Shown here: positions 1 to 7,802 of the stretch, piece by piece
Position numbering within the stretch: position 1 is the first letter of the stretch
How the letters are laid out: each line of letters begins with the position of its first letter
NCBI RefSeq assembly: GCF_000720925.1
Contig: NZ_JOEE01000011.1
Location: 30,874 to 94,873 of the forward strand
Length of the DNA stretch: 64,000 nt
Source: Phycicoccus jejuensis
Lineage (GTDB): Bacteria; Actinomycetota; Actinomycetes; Actinomycetales; Dermatophilaceae
Direction of reading: 5' to 3'
Translations under genes and position numbers: made by a program
Notes under the pieces: model-generated
What the model was told of the DNA's origin: nothing
Database searches by the model: none
Seen by the model: only the letters and a program-made list of their open reading frames with translations

Positions 1-1
1 A

Positions 2-1603
2 TGGCTCGCGGTGACGCTGCTGGCCCTCGACGGCGGTGACCAGCCGGTCACGGGGGTGTGGGACCTGAGAGCGCCAGAGCGACCAGTGGCGCTAATTAAC
101 CTCGGCGACCAGAGCGAAGGCCCCGTGGTCGCACCCGGCGGGCGATCCCTGTGGTCCTCAGGGGGTGGGGTGCTGCGCGAGAGCGCGCTGCCGTCCGGCC
201 GTACGATGCGCACCTTGTCGGGCAGAGACCTCAGCCTCGGCGAGGTCGATGGCCCCTTCGCACTCTCGCCCTACGGCGCGACGCTCGTCCTCGCGTCGGG
301 GTCACAGCTCGTGGTTGTCGACGCTGCGGAGGGCACGGTTCGCCACGTGATGCCGGTCATCGGCCGAGTCGACCGCATCGGCTTCTCGGCGGACGGCACG
401 AAGCTCGTGTCCGCCGGCGACACCCTCATGATCTGGGACGTCGCTGGCGAGGAGCCAGTGGAGCTCCTCGCCCAGGACGACGGCGGGGGGTGGCCGGCGT
501 TCGACGCAGCAGGGGAGACGCTGTACACCTCGGCCTTCGAAGGGATGCTGCTGGCTTGGGACGTCAGCGGTAGACGCGGCTTCCTGCCCTCAGCGGGAGC
601 AGAGTCCGTGCTCGGCGGGGGTGGCATCGTCATCTTCTCACCCGACGGCGCGCGGGTGCTCACTGTCGCGGGCGGGCGCGACGCGACCTTCGCGGTCCGT
701 GACGTCGCGACGGGTGCCGACAGCCCGGCGGTCACCGTCACCCAGGACACAGCGAACTACCTGGACGCGGCATGGAGCCCCGACGGGATGCTCATCACCG
801 TTCAGACGGCCGACGACGTGGTGACGGTATGGGACGGCACAACCCTCAACGAGGTGGCCCGGCGCCCCCTTCCGGCTGGCGAACAGGCGGTCTACGCCGC
901 GTTCACTGGTGACGGTGCCCTGCTGGTGGGAACGTCAGAGGGTCGGTTGCACGTCCTCGACGCGCACACCCTACGACCTCGACGGGACCCGGTCGTTGCC
1001 GCTCCGGCGGTCGGCGGGGAGCCTCCCGGAGTCGTGTCGAGCCTCCGGGTTCGGCCTGGCACGACGCAGGTGCTCGCCAGCATCCAGGACGTGGGAGAGG
1101 TTCTCGTCGACACGGCACTCGGCACCCTGCGGCCCCTTGACCTGGGGGTCGATGTGCTCGGTGCGGCCTGGTCCCCGGACGGCAACCGACTGGCCGTGAC
1201 GCGCGCCGACGGAGCGGCGGGGCTCTTCGACGCTGCAGCGTCGCGCTGGATCGCCCCGCCGAGCGGGCGTTACCCCTTTGCAGGAGCGGCCCCGGCCTTC
1301 ACGCCCGACGGCTCGGAGTGGGCAGTGGCCGCAGCCGGGCGCGTCGGGCGCTGGGATGGTCGCACCGGGGCCTTCCTCGGGGCGGTCACGGTCGATGGCG
1401 GGGCGGCGGTCAGCTACCTCCCCGACGGGTCTGCCCTGCTCGTGGCGCAGGACTTCGGCCCGGTGCGGCGTTGGAATCTCGACCCCGGCTCGTGGGTGCG
1501 CACCGCGTGCGCGGTCGCCGGCCGTGAGCTCACCGACGAGGAGTGGCACGACCATCTACCCGGCCGGGACGTCCAGCAGGTCTGCGCCGCGGACAACGGC
1601 TGA
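2..1603 (+). CDS. WD40-repeat protein, 3' part (probable STAND/SARP-type regulator)
   Basis: This is the C-terminal part of a larger gene: the frame is open to the window edge, so the GTG at 11 is not a credible start. About 530 residues of repeated beta-propeller blades are visible, with cores such as FSADGTKL..MIWDV, WSPDGMLI..TVWDG, WSPDGNRLAV and FTPDGSEWAV. The C-terminal tail has ACAVAGRELTDEEW followed by LPGRDVQQVC. From family knowledge, this Ala/Cys-Gly-Arg-x-Leu-Thr-x-Glu-Glu-Trp ending is typical of actinobacterial proteins that join a BTAD/SARP or nSTAND1 NTPase region to C-terminal WD40 propellers. The missing N-terminal domains would decide the function. The WD40 call is firm; the STAND/SARP assignment is inference. 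Confidence 0.75.
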   Translation, partial: WLAVTLLALDGGDQPVTGVWDLRAPERPVALINLGDQSEGPVVAPGGRSLWSSGGGVLRESALPSGRTMRTLSGRDLSLGEVDGPFALSPYGATLVLASGSQLVVVDAAEGTVRHVMPVIGRVDRIGFSADGTKLVSAGDTLMIWDVAGEEPVELLAQDDGGGWPAFDAAGETLYTSAFEGMLLAWDVSGRRGFLPSAGAESVLGGGGIVIFSPDGARVLTVAGGRDATFAVRDVATGADSPAVTVTQDTANYLDAAWSPDGMLITVQTADDVVTVWDGTTLNEVARRPLPAGEQAVYAAFTGDGALLVGTSEGRLHVLDAHTLRPRRDPVVAAPAVGGEPPGVVSSLRVRPGTTQVLASIQDVGEVLVDTALGTLRPLDLGVDVLGAAWSPDGNRLAVTRADGAAGLFDAAASRWIAPPSGRYPFAGAAPAFTPDGSEWAVAAAGRVGRWDGRTGAFLGAVTVDGGAAVSYLPDGSALLVAQDFGPVRRWNLDPGSWVRTACAVAGRELTDEEWHDHLPGRDVQQVCAADNG

Positions 1604-1833
1604 CTGTAACGCTCCGGCAGCCCTCGCCTCACCGGCCGTCGGCCCACTGACGACCACCACCAGACCCGTCCAGGCTCATGCCGGCCAGCGGCCCGGCAAG
1701 GTCAACGGGTGCGCATGCTCTCCCGCGCGGAGCCGGGTAGTTGCGCTCGGCGCTGATACCGCACCGATACCCCGTCAACCCATGGTGGCGGCGACTCGAG
1801 GCAGCCGCGCCCCGACGGACAGCGAAGGATGCC

Positions 1834-2874
1834 ATGTCCACTCAAACCACCACCGCGAGCACGGGGCGCCGAGTCGAACACCGGTTGGCGCGCGCTCCCA
1901 GGGCAGCGGTCGTGCTGCTTGCGACCTTGGCGGGCGCCTTGGGACTGTTCGGCGCGACCACCTCGGCGTCCGCTCACGTGGTCCCAGGCGCTGTGGCTGC
2001 GGCCATCGCACAGAAGCCTGCGAACGGTCAGATCACCTTCGGGCGTTACGACCCGTCCATCGACGCACACACCGTATGGATCGCCGACGCTGACGGGCGG
2101 GCCCAGCGCCAGCTGGTCGACGGACCCAGCTGGTTCTCCGACTGGTCTCCGGACGGCTCGCGGATCGCGTTCGACTTCGCTGACGACACTGGTGTGCACA
2201 TTGGCACCATCTCCCCCGACGGCGGGCAACGCGCGAGTCTTACGTCCGAGGAGGGAGTCCAGGAGACACCGGACTGGTCACCAGACGGCCAGTGGATTGC
2301 CTACGGCGCCATGGATGCGAGCCTGCCCTACTTCAGCACCTCGATCTGGGTCATGCGAGCCGATGGCACGGGTGCCCGCCGCGTGACCTCCGGCGGCTTT
2401 GACGTCGAGCCGGTGTTCTCGCCGGACGGGACCCACATTGCGTTCGCGCGCATCGTCGACGACGGCGAGGGCGCGCCTCAGGTCAACTCACTGCACGTGG
2501 TCAATGTCGATGGAAGCGGACTACGCGAGGTGGTAGCACCTCGCGCGGGTCTCGAGCACCCCGACTGGTCCCCCGACGGAAAGTGGTTGGGCTTCAACAT
2601 CAACCCCGGAGAGCGCGACCTTCCCGACTCCGGTGCGCTCATCGTGGTCCGCCCCGACGGCAAGGCGCTGCACGTGCTGCGGGCACCGACGTCCACCCTG
2701 CGCTTCTTTAAGATCGCGTGGTCACCCGACGGACACCGACTCCTCATGGGCTGCTTCGACACCCGCCTGGAGCGGGACCGGCTGTGCACCAGCAATGCCG
2801 GCGGAGGCGCCGTCCGCCCTGTGGAGCTCGGTAGCGACTCGTGGGTCAACTTCCCATCCTGGGGCACCACGTGA
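1834..2874 (+). CDS. Secreted TolB-like beta-propeller (PD40 repeat) protein
   Basis: A 346-residue protein when started at the ATG at 1834, which has GAAGGA 5-10 nt upstream; the frame extends 93 nt further upstream without a comparable ribosome site. The N-terminus looks like a Sec signal: RAPRAA, a hydrophobic VVLLATLAGALGLFGA stretch, then SASAH. The mature part carries five or six PD40/TolB blades marked by W/F-SPDG motifs (DWSPDGSRIAF, DWSPDGQWIAY, VFSPDGTHIAF, DWSPDGKWLGF, AWSPDGHRLL). Such propellers bind proteins or ligands outside the cell; no catalytic residues are apparent. It ends 17 nt before an SGNH lipoprotein gene on the same strand, so the two probably share a transcript. 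Confidence 0.8.
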   Translation: MSTQTTTASTGRRVEHRLARAPRAAVVLLATLAGALGLFGATTSASAHVVPGAVAAAIAQKPANGQITFGRYDPSIDAHTVWIADADGRAQRQLVDGPSWFSDWSPDGSRIAFDFADDTGVHIGTISPDGGQRASLTSEEGVQETPDWSPDGQWIAYGAMDASLPYFSTSIWVMRADGTGARRVTSGGFDVEPVFSPDGTHIAFARIVDDGEGAPQVNSLHVVNVDGSGLREVVAPRAGLEHPDWSPDGKWLGFNINPGERDLPDSGALIVVRPDGKALHVLRAPTSTLRFFKIAWSPDGHRLLMGCFDTRLERDRLCTSNAGGGAVRPVELGSDSWVNFPSWGTT

Positions 2875-2891
2875 CGGCCAAGGGAGCGGCG

Positions 2892-3725
2892 ATGAAGCGA
2901 ACACCAGCGATCGTGGCCGTACTCGCGTCATTCGTCGTGTTCGCGGGTTGCTCCTCGCCGCAAGGCACGTCGCCAACCACGGCGTCGAGTGCGCCTGCGT
3001 CCGTATCATCCCCGTTGTCGCTGGTCGTGATCGGTGACTCCATCCCGTACAACAGCCAACAGGATTGCCCCAGCTGCAGAGGCTTTGTCACTCAGTACGC
3101 CGACGCCCTGGCGAAAGCCACGGGTCGCGAGGTCACCCTCAAGAACCGGTCGACGCACACCGGAGCCACGGTGCCGGACCTCTTGGCGGACCTGCCGGGA
3201 TTGCAGGCCGAGCTGACGACCGCGGACGCCATCATCGTGGGCATCGCGCACAACAGCTTCCCGCTCAACGAGGAGACCCCGTGCGGCTCGCCGGTCGACC
3301 GGTTGTCCGGCGTGATCAAGGACTGGTCCAAGGTCGACCAAGCGTGCGCTACGGCGTCCGTGAAGACGTACCGTCCGATGTACGACGAGTTGTTCGCCAC
3401 TGTCGCCGGTTGGCGGACCGGGAAGCCCACGATCCTGCGGACGATCAACCGGTACAACGACTGGGTCGGCAGTGAACAGCTGACGCTCACTCCGGAGCAG
3501 GCAGTAAAGACGGTGGTCCTTCAAGACGCCTGGAACACGATGTTGTGCGAGTCCGCTGAGGCGAGCGGCTTCACCTGCATCGACGTCTACCACGCGTTCA
3601 ACGGCGCCGACGGGTCCAAGCCTTCAGCCGACCTGCTCGCGGCGGACTACACCCACCCATCTCAGCGGGGGAACGACGAGATCGCGCGGCTTCTCGCCGC
3701 AAAAGGGTTTGCACCCTTGGGATGA
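2892..3725 (+). CDS. SGNH/GDSL-type hydrolase lipoprotein
   Basis: 277 residues from the ATG at 2892, which has AGGGAGCGGCG just upstream. The N-terminus is a lipoprotein signal: MKRT, a hydrophobic run, and the lipobox FAGC, so the mature Cys is at about residue 19. Block I of the SGNH family is visible as VVIGDSIPYN (nucleophile Ser in GDS), and the C-terminal block V as DYTHPSQRGND, supplying the Asp-x-x-His pair. Blocks II/III are less clear (GIAHNSF may hold the Asn). The family contains esterases and acyl- or carbohydrate-esterases; the substrate cannot be read from sequence. It follows the secreted propeller gene at 17 nt spacing and likely acts at the outer face of the membrane. Confidence 0.78.
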   Translation: MKRTPAIVAVLASFVVFAGCSSPQGTSPTTASSAPASVSSPLSLVVIGDSIPYNSQQDCPSCRGFVTQYADALAKATGREVTLKNRSTHTGATVPDLLADLPGLQAELTTADAIIVGIAHNSFPLNEETPCGSPVDRLSGVIKDWSKVDQACATASVKTYRPMYDELFATVAGWRTGKPTILRTINRYNDWVGSEQLTLTPEQAVKTVVLQDAWNTMLCESAEASGFTCIDVYHAFNGADGSKPSADLLAADYTHPSQRGNDEIARLLAAKGFAPLG

Positions 3726-3825
3726 ACCGAACGCCGACCTGTTGACGCAAAGACCGCGTATCCCGGCCCCGGAAGTCCGATCAGTAGGTCTCAGTCTGTT
3801 ACGGCTTGCCACGCACTAGGGGAGG

Positions 3826-4260
3826 CAGGTCCATCGACGACGGGGGTAACCACCGCGGGCAGGTTGACGAAGTCGCAGCGGTGCTCGGGCGACGCCGGAT
3901 CGATGCCCTCGTCTTCAACATCGGCGTAATCGACGTCGCAGTCTCGGGCACATCGAGCAGCCTCGTACACGGCGACGCCCCGATTCTCGGCAGCAACGAC
4001 CCCGGTCCATCCGGATCCGGCCGAACCCTCAAAAGCTGCGCCACCCCCGTAGATCCGCCAGCCGGGTGGACCTGCTCCGAGCGGATCACATCGATACGGT
4101 GGGGGCCAGTCGCCGCACGAGCGCGGGGCACAGGGGTGAGTGGGGCGCGATAGGCCCTCGCCGCCACGACCTCTATCTTGAAGAACCGCATCCCAGGAGG
4201 CACGAGTGCAATCGCCTGCTTACCCGAACCAGTTCCGTGATGGAGAGCCAGTCGAGCTAG
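3826..4260 (+). pseudogene. Degenerate SGNH-hydrolase remnant
   Basis: Between about 3855 and 3960 one frame reads VDEVAAVLGRRRIDALVFN followed by IGVIDVAVSG. This resembles the block II/III region of actinobacterial SGNH hydrolases, where the family has RIDALxxSIGxND: here the ND has become ID. Around 4208-4262 a different frame reads YPNQFRDGEPVEL, like the tyrosine-proline-(N/D) strand that precedes the C-terminal part of these enzymes. The two pieces are out of frame with each other and no start or catalytic block I is present, so any gene here is broken. It lies just downstream of an intact SGNH lipoprotein but does not look like a copy of it. The match is from memory of the family, not an alignment. 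Confidence 0.35.
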
Positions 4261-4334
4261 CTCTGGTGGTCGGTTAACACGCCGCACAACAGCGGTGAGC
4301 GGAGTCTCGAGCCAACCTCGCAAAGGGCCTGCCG

Positions 4335-4570
4335 GTCCGCAAACGGTCCGCAAAAGTCCGCAGATCGATCCCTTGCGACCAGTCGTCGTCAGCACCGTTA
4401 AGTCAGTCACCTCGATGTCATCGCAGGTCAGAAAGCACGTATAGCTCACGGCTAGCGAAGACAAGCAACGCCCAAGAAGTGGCAAAGAGGTTCCGCTTCA
4501 ACGTCTGAATCAAGGCGTTTACGCAGGTCAGGATGAGTGTTGTCTCTAGGAGTCCGCACACAGTCCGCAA
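4335..4570 (+). repeat. Five GTCCGCA heptamers at helical-turn spacing
   Basis: Exact heptamers GTCCGCA begin at 4335, 4346, 4356, 4553 and 4564. Within each group the spacing is 11, 10 and 11 bp, about one turn of B-DNA, and all are in the same orientation. A 10-bp direct repeat CGCAGGTCAG (4422 and 4523) lies between the two groups. Phased short direct repeats of this type are commonly binding sites for integrase/excisionase arm-type domains, plasmid iterons or regulators. No cognate protein gene is intact nearby, so the function is inference. Confidence 0.5.
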
Positions 4571-4935
4571 CATGATTTGCATGATGGCGCGATCCAGCCG
4601 TTGAGAGGGCCGGTGTCCCGCCCCGGGTCTTGCTCGTTGACCCCGCTGCGATGTTGCTCTTAAGTCGAGCCGCCTTCGCAGCGAGGTAGCGCCCGTAGCA
4701 CCCCGCGAAGCTGTGAGCGAGAGGTCAGGAGTCTCCACGCTTTGCGTTGCTGCGCCACGCGGTGGCTTGGGGACCCCTGCGAAGTGTGGATCAACGACCC
4801 CTGGCACCTCGACACGAGCGTCGTGGTTCGACGGCCGATGCATCAGGTCGCGGCGCAATCGGTCCCTGTTGGGTGCCGGCGTCGCGTATGTGCGACGCCT
4901 GCACTTGTCGGGTGCCCCTTCAGGCGGTCGGATCA

Positions 4936-4954
4936 AGCCCTCAGCACAAGGGCT
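4936..4954 (-). terminator. Small hairpin at the 3' end of the ZIP gene
   Basis: AGCCCT (4936-4941) and AGGGCT (4949-4954) form a perfect 6-bp stem with a 7-nt loop, starting 8 nt past the stop codon of the leftward ZIP transporter gene. There is no U-run, which is usual in high-GC actinobacteria, so it is only a weak terminator candidate. Confidence 0.3.
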
Positions 4955-4961
4955 GAGACGG

Positions 4962-5711
4962 TCAGGCGCGCTCGATCGCGAAGGCGAGGATGAACCCGAG
5001 GGTGGCGATGAACCCGGCGTAGAGGTGGGTGCGTTCGAACGCTTCGGGAATCATGGTGTCGGCGACCATGGCGAGGATGGCGCCGGCGGCGACGGCGGTG
5101 ATGACGGCGATGACTTCCGGGGCGGCGCCGTCGAGGGCGAGGACGCCGAGCACGCCGGCGAGGCCGCTAGCGAGGGCGATGCCGGCCCAAACGCTGAAGA
5201 TGTAGCGGGCGCTGCGGCCGTTGGTTTTCATCCCGGCGGCGCTGGAGAGCCCTTCGGGCAGGTTGGAGATGAAGATCGCGGCCAGCACTGGGACCCCGAC
5301 CCCGCCGCCGGCGAGGAGGGAGAGTCCGAGGACGACGGACTCGGGGATGCCGTCGAGCAGGGCCCCGATGGCGATGGCGGCGCCGCTGCCGTCCTGGTCC
5401 TCCTCGGAGGGTTGCTGCTCGCCGGAGCGTTTGCGGTGGCGGGCGCCGTGGCGGGCGAGGGCGATGTTGGCGGTGACGTAGACGCCGGCGCCGGCCAGGA
5501 ACCCGATGATCGTGGGGGCGAGGCCGCCCGTGGTCTCTGCTTCGTCGACGAGGTCGAAGGCCAGCGCGGAGATCAGCACGCCGGCACCGAAGGCCATGAT
5601 CGCGGCGATCACCTTCTGCGGGACGTGGACGAACCACGCGATGAGAGCACCAAGGACGAGGGCGCCGCCGGCGACGAGTCCCCAGATCCCGGCTTGCAGG
5701 GCGATGGACAA
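4962..5711 (-). CDS. ZIP-family metal transporter
   Basis: 249-residue polytopic protein. I start it at the TTG at 5711 because AGAGGAA lies about 7 nt upstream and the first transmembrane segment (ALQAGIWGLVAGGALVLGAL) follows at once; the longer frame to 5822 adds a basic, non-hydrophobic leader. About eight membrane segments are visible. ZIP signatures include GVLISALAFDLVDEA and, in the middle, DGIPESVVLGLSLL, which carries the metal-site pattern of the family's helix IV, then SNLPEGLSSAAGM (helix V, N-P-E-G). A short hydrophilic loop HRKRSGEQQPSEEDQDG precedes helix IV. The family moves Zn2+, Fe2+ or related divalent metals into the cytosol. It lies 83 nt downstream of a MarR gene on the same strand, so metal-linked regulation is possible but not shown. 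Confidence 0.85.
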   Translation of the reverse strand: MSIALQAGIWGLVAGGALVLGALIAWFVHVPQKVIAAIMAFGAGVLISALAFDLVDEAETTGGLAPTIIGFLAGAGVYVTANIALARHGARHRKRSGEQQPSEEDQDGSGAAIAIGALLDGIPESVVLGLSLLAGGGVGVPVLAAIFISNLPEGLSSAAGMKTNGRSARYIFSVWAGIALASGLAGVLGVLALDGAAPEVIAVITAVAAGAILAMVADTMIPEAFERTHLYAGFIATLGFILAFAIERA

Positions 5712-5794
5712 GGTGGGTTCCTCTTTCGGAAAGGGCCGTGGTCGATCGGTGAGAGCCGTTGTGCCGCGGGGGTATCCGAGACACTGGCGGCAGG

Positions 5795-6271
5795 TTAGGG
5801 CTGGTGTTCGTCGAGGTGCCAAGCGCCTTCGTGTGGTTCGCCAAGCGCGTCGGAGATGAGGGTGAGGCAGCGGTTCAGGTTGGCGCGGTCGCGGGGAGTG
5901 AGCGCGTCGAGGACGCGTTGGAGGTCGCGCCGCCGGTGGTCCATGACGGTGGCGAGCAGGGCTGATCCGTTGCGGGTGAGGTGGAGGGCAACCTGGCGTC
6001 GGTCGTCGGGGTCGACGCGCCGGTCGATCCAGCCGCCGGTGACGAGCTTGTCGCAGAGCCGGGTGGCACTTGAGGGGTGGATGTCGAGGGCGTGCGAGAT
6101 GTCGCTGGCCTTGACCCGATCGCGGGTGCCGACGATGACCAGGACGCGTAGCTGTTGGGGGGTGATCTGGTCCCCGACCTGGGCCAGAGAGGCGGCGACG
6201 ACCCCGGAGAACGCGCGGGAGGCGCGCAGCAGGGCCTCGAGGGAGGAGTCGTCGTCAGCGTGCTTGGGCAT
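5795..6271 (-). CDS. MarR-family transcriptional regulator
   Basis: 158 residues from the ATG at 6271, which is preceded by GAGAGGA; a longer frame to 6343 is unlikely because it would run through the divergent promoter. A winged helix-turn-helix is visible: ITPQQLRVLVIVGTR, then KASDISHALDIHPSSATRLCDKLV as the DNA-reading helix-turn-helix, and the wing DPDDRRQVALHLT. The C-terminal helix (ALTPRDRANLNRCLTLI) would form the dimer. MarR proteins are usually repressors released by small ligands or metals. The gene is divergent from the SDR-GH15 operon and upstream of the ZIP gene; a near-palindrome at 6291-6308 is the likely operator. The Zn ligands of AdcR-type MarR proteins are not evident, so a phenolic or sugar-derived ligand is as likely as a metal. 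Confidence 0.85.
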   Translation of the reverse strand: MPKHADDDSSLEALLRASRAFSGVVAASLAQVGDQITPQQLRVLVIVGTRDRVKASDISHALDIHPSSATRLCDKLVTGGWIDRRVDPDDRRQVALHLTRNGSALLATVMDHRRRDLQRVLDALTPRDRANLNRCLTLISDALGEPHEGAWHLDEHQP

Positions 6272-6290
6272 GCCCTGATCCTCTCGCAAG

Positions 6291-6321
6291 AGTTGCACTA
6301 TTACAACTATTGGGGTAGACC
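6291..6321. promoter_or_regulatory. Candidate MarR operator and SDR-operon promoter
   Basis: AGTTGCACTATTACAACT (6291-6308) is an 18-bp imperfect palindrome with perfect 5-bp ends, placed between the divergent marR (start 6271) and SDR (start 6328) genes. Within it TTGCAC (6293-6298) is followed after 17 bp by TAGACC (6316-6321), a plausible sigma-70 type promoter reading right. Its predicted start point falls at or next to the SDR ATG, which has no Shine-Dalgarno sequence. A repressor bound to the palindrome would cover the -35 element. Confidence 0.5.
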
Positions 6322-6327
6322 AAGTGA

Positions 6328-7392
6328 ATGGAAGAGACGACATCGGACAGGCCGCGCGTGGTCGTGGTGACCGGCGCCAGCGGCGGGATCGGGCGCTCGA
6401 CGGCGGTGGAGTTCGCCCGTCGCGGGGACCGACTCGCGCTGCTCGCCCGCGGTGATGTCGGGCTCGCAGCGGCCGCGGATGAGGTCCGGGCGCTGGGGGT
6501 CGAGGTGATGGTGGTGCCGACGGATGTGGCCGACCACGCCGCGGTCGAGGCGGCGGTGGAGCGGGTCGAGGCTGAGCTGGGCCCGATCGAGGTGTGGGTG
6601 AACGTGGCGTTCTCCTCGGTGTTCGCGAGGTTCGAGGACATCACGGCGCAGGAGTACCAGCGGGCCACGGAGGTGGCGTACCTGGGGTACGTGTGGGCCA
6701 CGATGGCGGTGCTGCCCCGGATGAAGCGCCGCGGTCGGGGCACGATCGTGCATGTCGGGTCGGCGCTGGCGTACCGGGGGATCCCGCTGCAGACGGCGTA
6801 CTGCGGGGCCAAGCACGCCCTGCAGGGGTTCCACGAGGCGTTGCGGTGCGAGCTGTTGCACGAGCACAGCCCGGTGCGGGTGACGATGGTGCAGATGCCG
6901 GCGGTGAACACGCCACAGTTCTCGTGGGTGCTCAGCCGGCTGCCGCAGCGGGCGCAGCCGGTGCCGCCGATCTACCAGCCGGAGGTCGCCGCCCGCGCGG
7001 TGGTCTTCGCGGCGGACCATCCGCGCCGGCGGGAGTACTGGGTCGGCGCGAGCACCGTGGCCACCCTGATGGCGAACGCGGTGATGCCCGGGGTGCTGGA
7101 CCGGTACCTGGCCCGCACCGGGTTCTCCTCGCAGCAGACCGGCACCCCCCGGTCGCCGCAGGACCCGGCGAACCTGTGGGACCCGGCCGACGGGCCCGGC
7201 GGCCGCGACTTCGGAGCCCACGGCGCGTTCGACGCCCGCGCCCACGACAAGAGCGTCCAGCAGTGGGTTGCGCACCGCTACCCCCAGCTCGGTGCCGCGC
7301 TGTCCGCCGCAGCGGGACTCGGCGTCGCGGTGCTGGTCCGCCGGTCCCGGCACCGCGGCTTTGCCTTGTCCCGTCACGGCCTTGCGCGATGA
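6328..7392 (+). CDS. SDR-family oxidoreductase with C-terminal extension
   Basis: 354 residues. The Rossmann nucleotide site is TGASGGIG (about residues 14-21). The catalytic set is Ser in HVGSALAY and Tyr-x-x-x-Lys in YCGAK (about 155-160). The usual NNAG motif is replaced by NVAF. Classical SDRs are about 250 residues; here 90-100 extra residues include a Pro/Gly-rich linker (TGTPRSPQDPANLWDPADGPGG) and a terminal hydrophobic helix (LGAALSAAAGLGVAVLV) followed by basic residues, suggesting membrane attachment. The start ATG has no ribosome site and probably sits at the 5' end of the mRNA. Its stop overlaps the next start (ATGA). It likely oxidises or reduces a sugar or alcohol with NAD(P); the substrate is unknown. 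Confidence 0.8.
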   Translation: MEETTSDRPRVVVVTGASGGIGRSTAVEFARRGDRLALLARGDVGLAAAADEVRALGVEVMVVPTDVADHAAVEAAVERVEAELGPIEVWVNVAFSSVFARFEDITAQEYQRATEVAYLGYVWATMAVLPRMKRRGRGTIVHVGSALAYRGIPLQTAYCGAKHALQGFHEALRCELLHEHSPVRVTMVQMPAVNTPQFSWVLSRLPQRAQPVPPIYQPEVAARAVVFAADHPRRREYWVGASTVATLMANAVMPGVLDRYLARTGFSSQQTGTPRSPQDPANLWDPADGPGGRDFGAHGAFDARAHDKSVQQWVAHRYPQLGAALSAAAGLGVAVLVRRSRHRGFALSRHGLAR

Positions 7393-7802
7393 GCCCGGAC
7401 ATGACCGTGCACTCAAGGCCCGACGGGGGCGCCGGGACCGGGTGGTCCACGGCGTCCGGGGTCTGGGGCACCGGTTGGGGCCTGACGTTGCTGGTGGCGG
7501 GGCCACGGCTCTGGCACGGCCTGACCGGGACGGACGCAGGACGCGGGGACAGGGCCGCGATCCGGGCCCTGGGCGCCCGCCATCTGGGGCAGGGCGTGGT
7601 GCAGCTGGTCGCACCGTCCCGGTTCACCCGGACCCTGACGGTGGTCGAGACCGTCCACGCCGCGACCATGGCCGGGTTGGCCACGGTGGACCCGGGCCGG
7701 CGCCGACCGGCGCTGCTGTCCGCGGCGGTCGCGACCGGCACCGCCGCGACGCTGCTGACCCGCACGATCCGACGCCACACGAGCGGGCCGGTGGTGTCAT
7801 GA
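7389..7802 (+). CDS. Small hypothetical membrane protein
   Basis: 137 residues, starting in the ATGA that ends the SDR gene and ending in the ATGA that starts the GH15 gene. The sequence has a short polar N-terminus, then hydrophobic or amphipathic stretches (GWGLTLLVAGPRLW; GQGVVQLVAPSR; ATMAGLATVD; ALLSAAVATGTAATLLTRTI). I recognise no named domain, but the pattern of about three weak membrane helices and the string ARHLGQGVVQLV resemble small helical membrane proteins of unknown function found beside SDR and glycosidase genes. Coupling on both sides suggests a stoichiometric partner of its neighbours, possibly their membrane anchor; that is inference. Confidence 0.65.
   Translation: MSPDMTVHSRPDGGAGTGWSTASGVWGTGWGLTLLVAGPRLWHGLTGTDAGRGDRAAIRALGARHLGQGVVQLVAPSRFTRTLTVVETVHAATMAGLATVDPGRRRPALLSAAVATGTAATLLTRTIRRHTSGPVVS

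Larger units (their letters stand above)
3726..4961. other. 1.2-kb stretch without an intact gene
   Basis: No open frame here has the codon bias, start site or motifs of its neighbours, and base composition is visibly less GC-biased around 4.2-4.7 kb. I can see a probable SGNH-hydrolase remnant (3826-4260), five GTCCGCA heptamers in two phased groups (4335-4362 and 4553-4570), a 10-bp direct repeat CGCAGGTCAG at 4422 and 4523, and a small hairpin (4936-4954) at the ZIP gene's 3' end. This looks like a decayed or recombined segment between accessory modules. No transposase, integrase or tRNA gene was recognised. Confidence 0.6.

Noticed and set aside
4335..4570. Heptamer repeats considered as a CRISPR array
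   Set aside because: The repeats are only 7 bp with 3-4 bp between them and no spacer pattern; a phased protein-binding site fits better.
4713..5798. Rightward 361-codon frame opposite the ZIP gene
   Set aside because: It mirrors the ZIP coding sequence, with Gly/Glu/Asp-rich low-complexity text; the ZIP frame has proper family motifs.
5795..6271. AdcR/ZitR-type zinc regulator because of the ZIP neighbour
   Set aside because: The Cys and His metal ligands of that group are not evident in this MarR protein.
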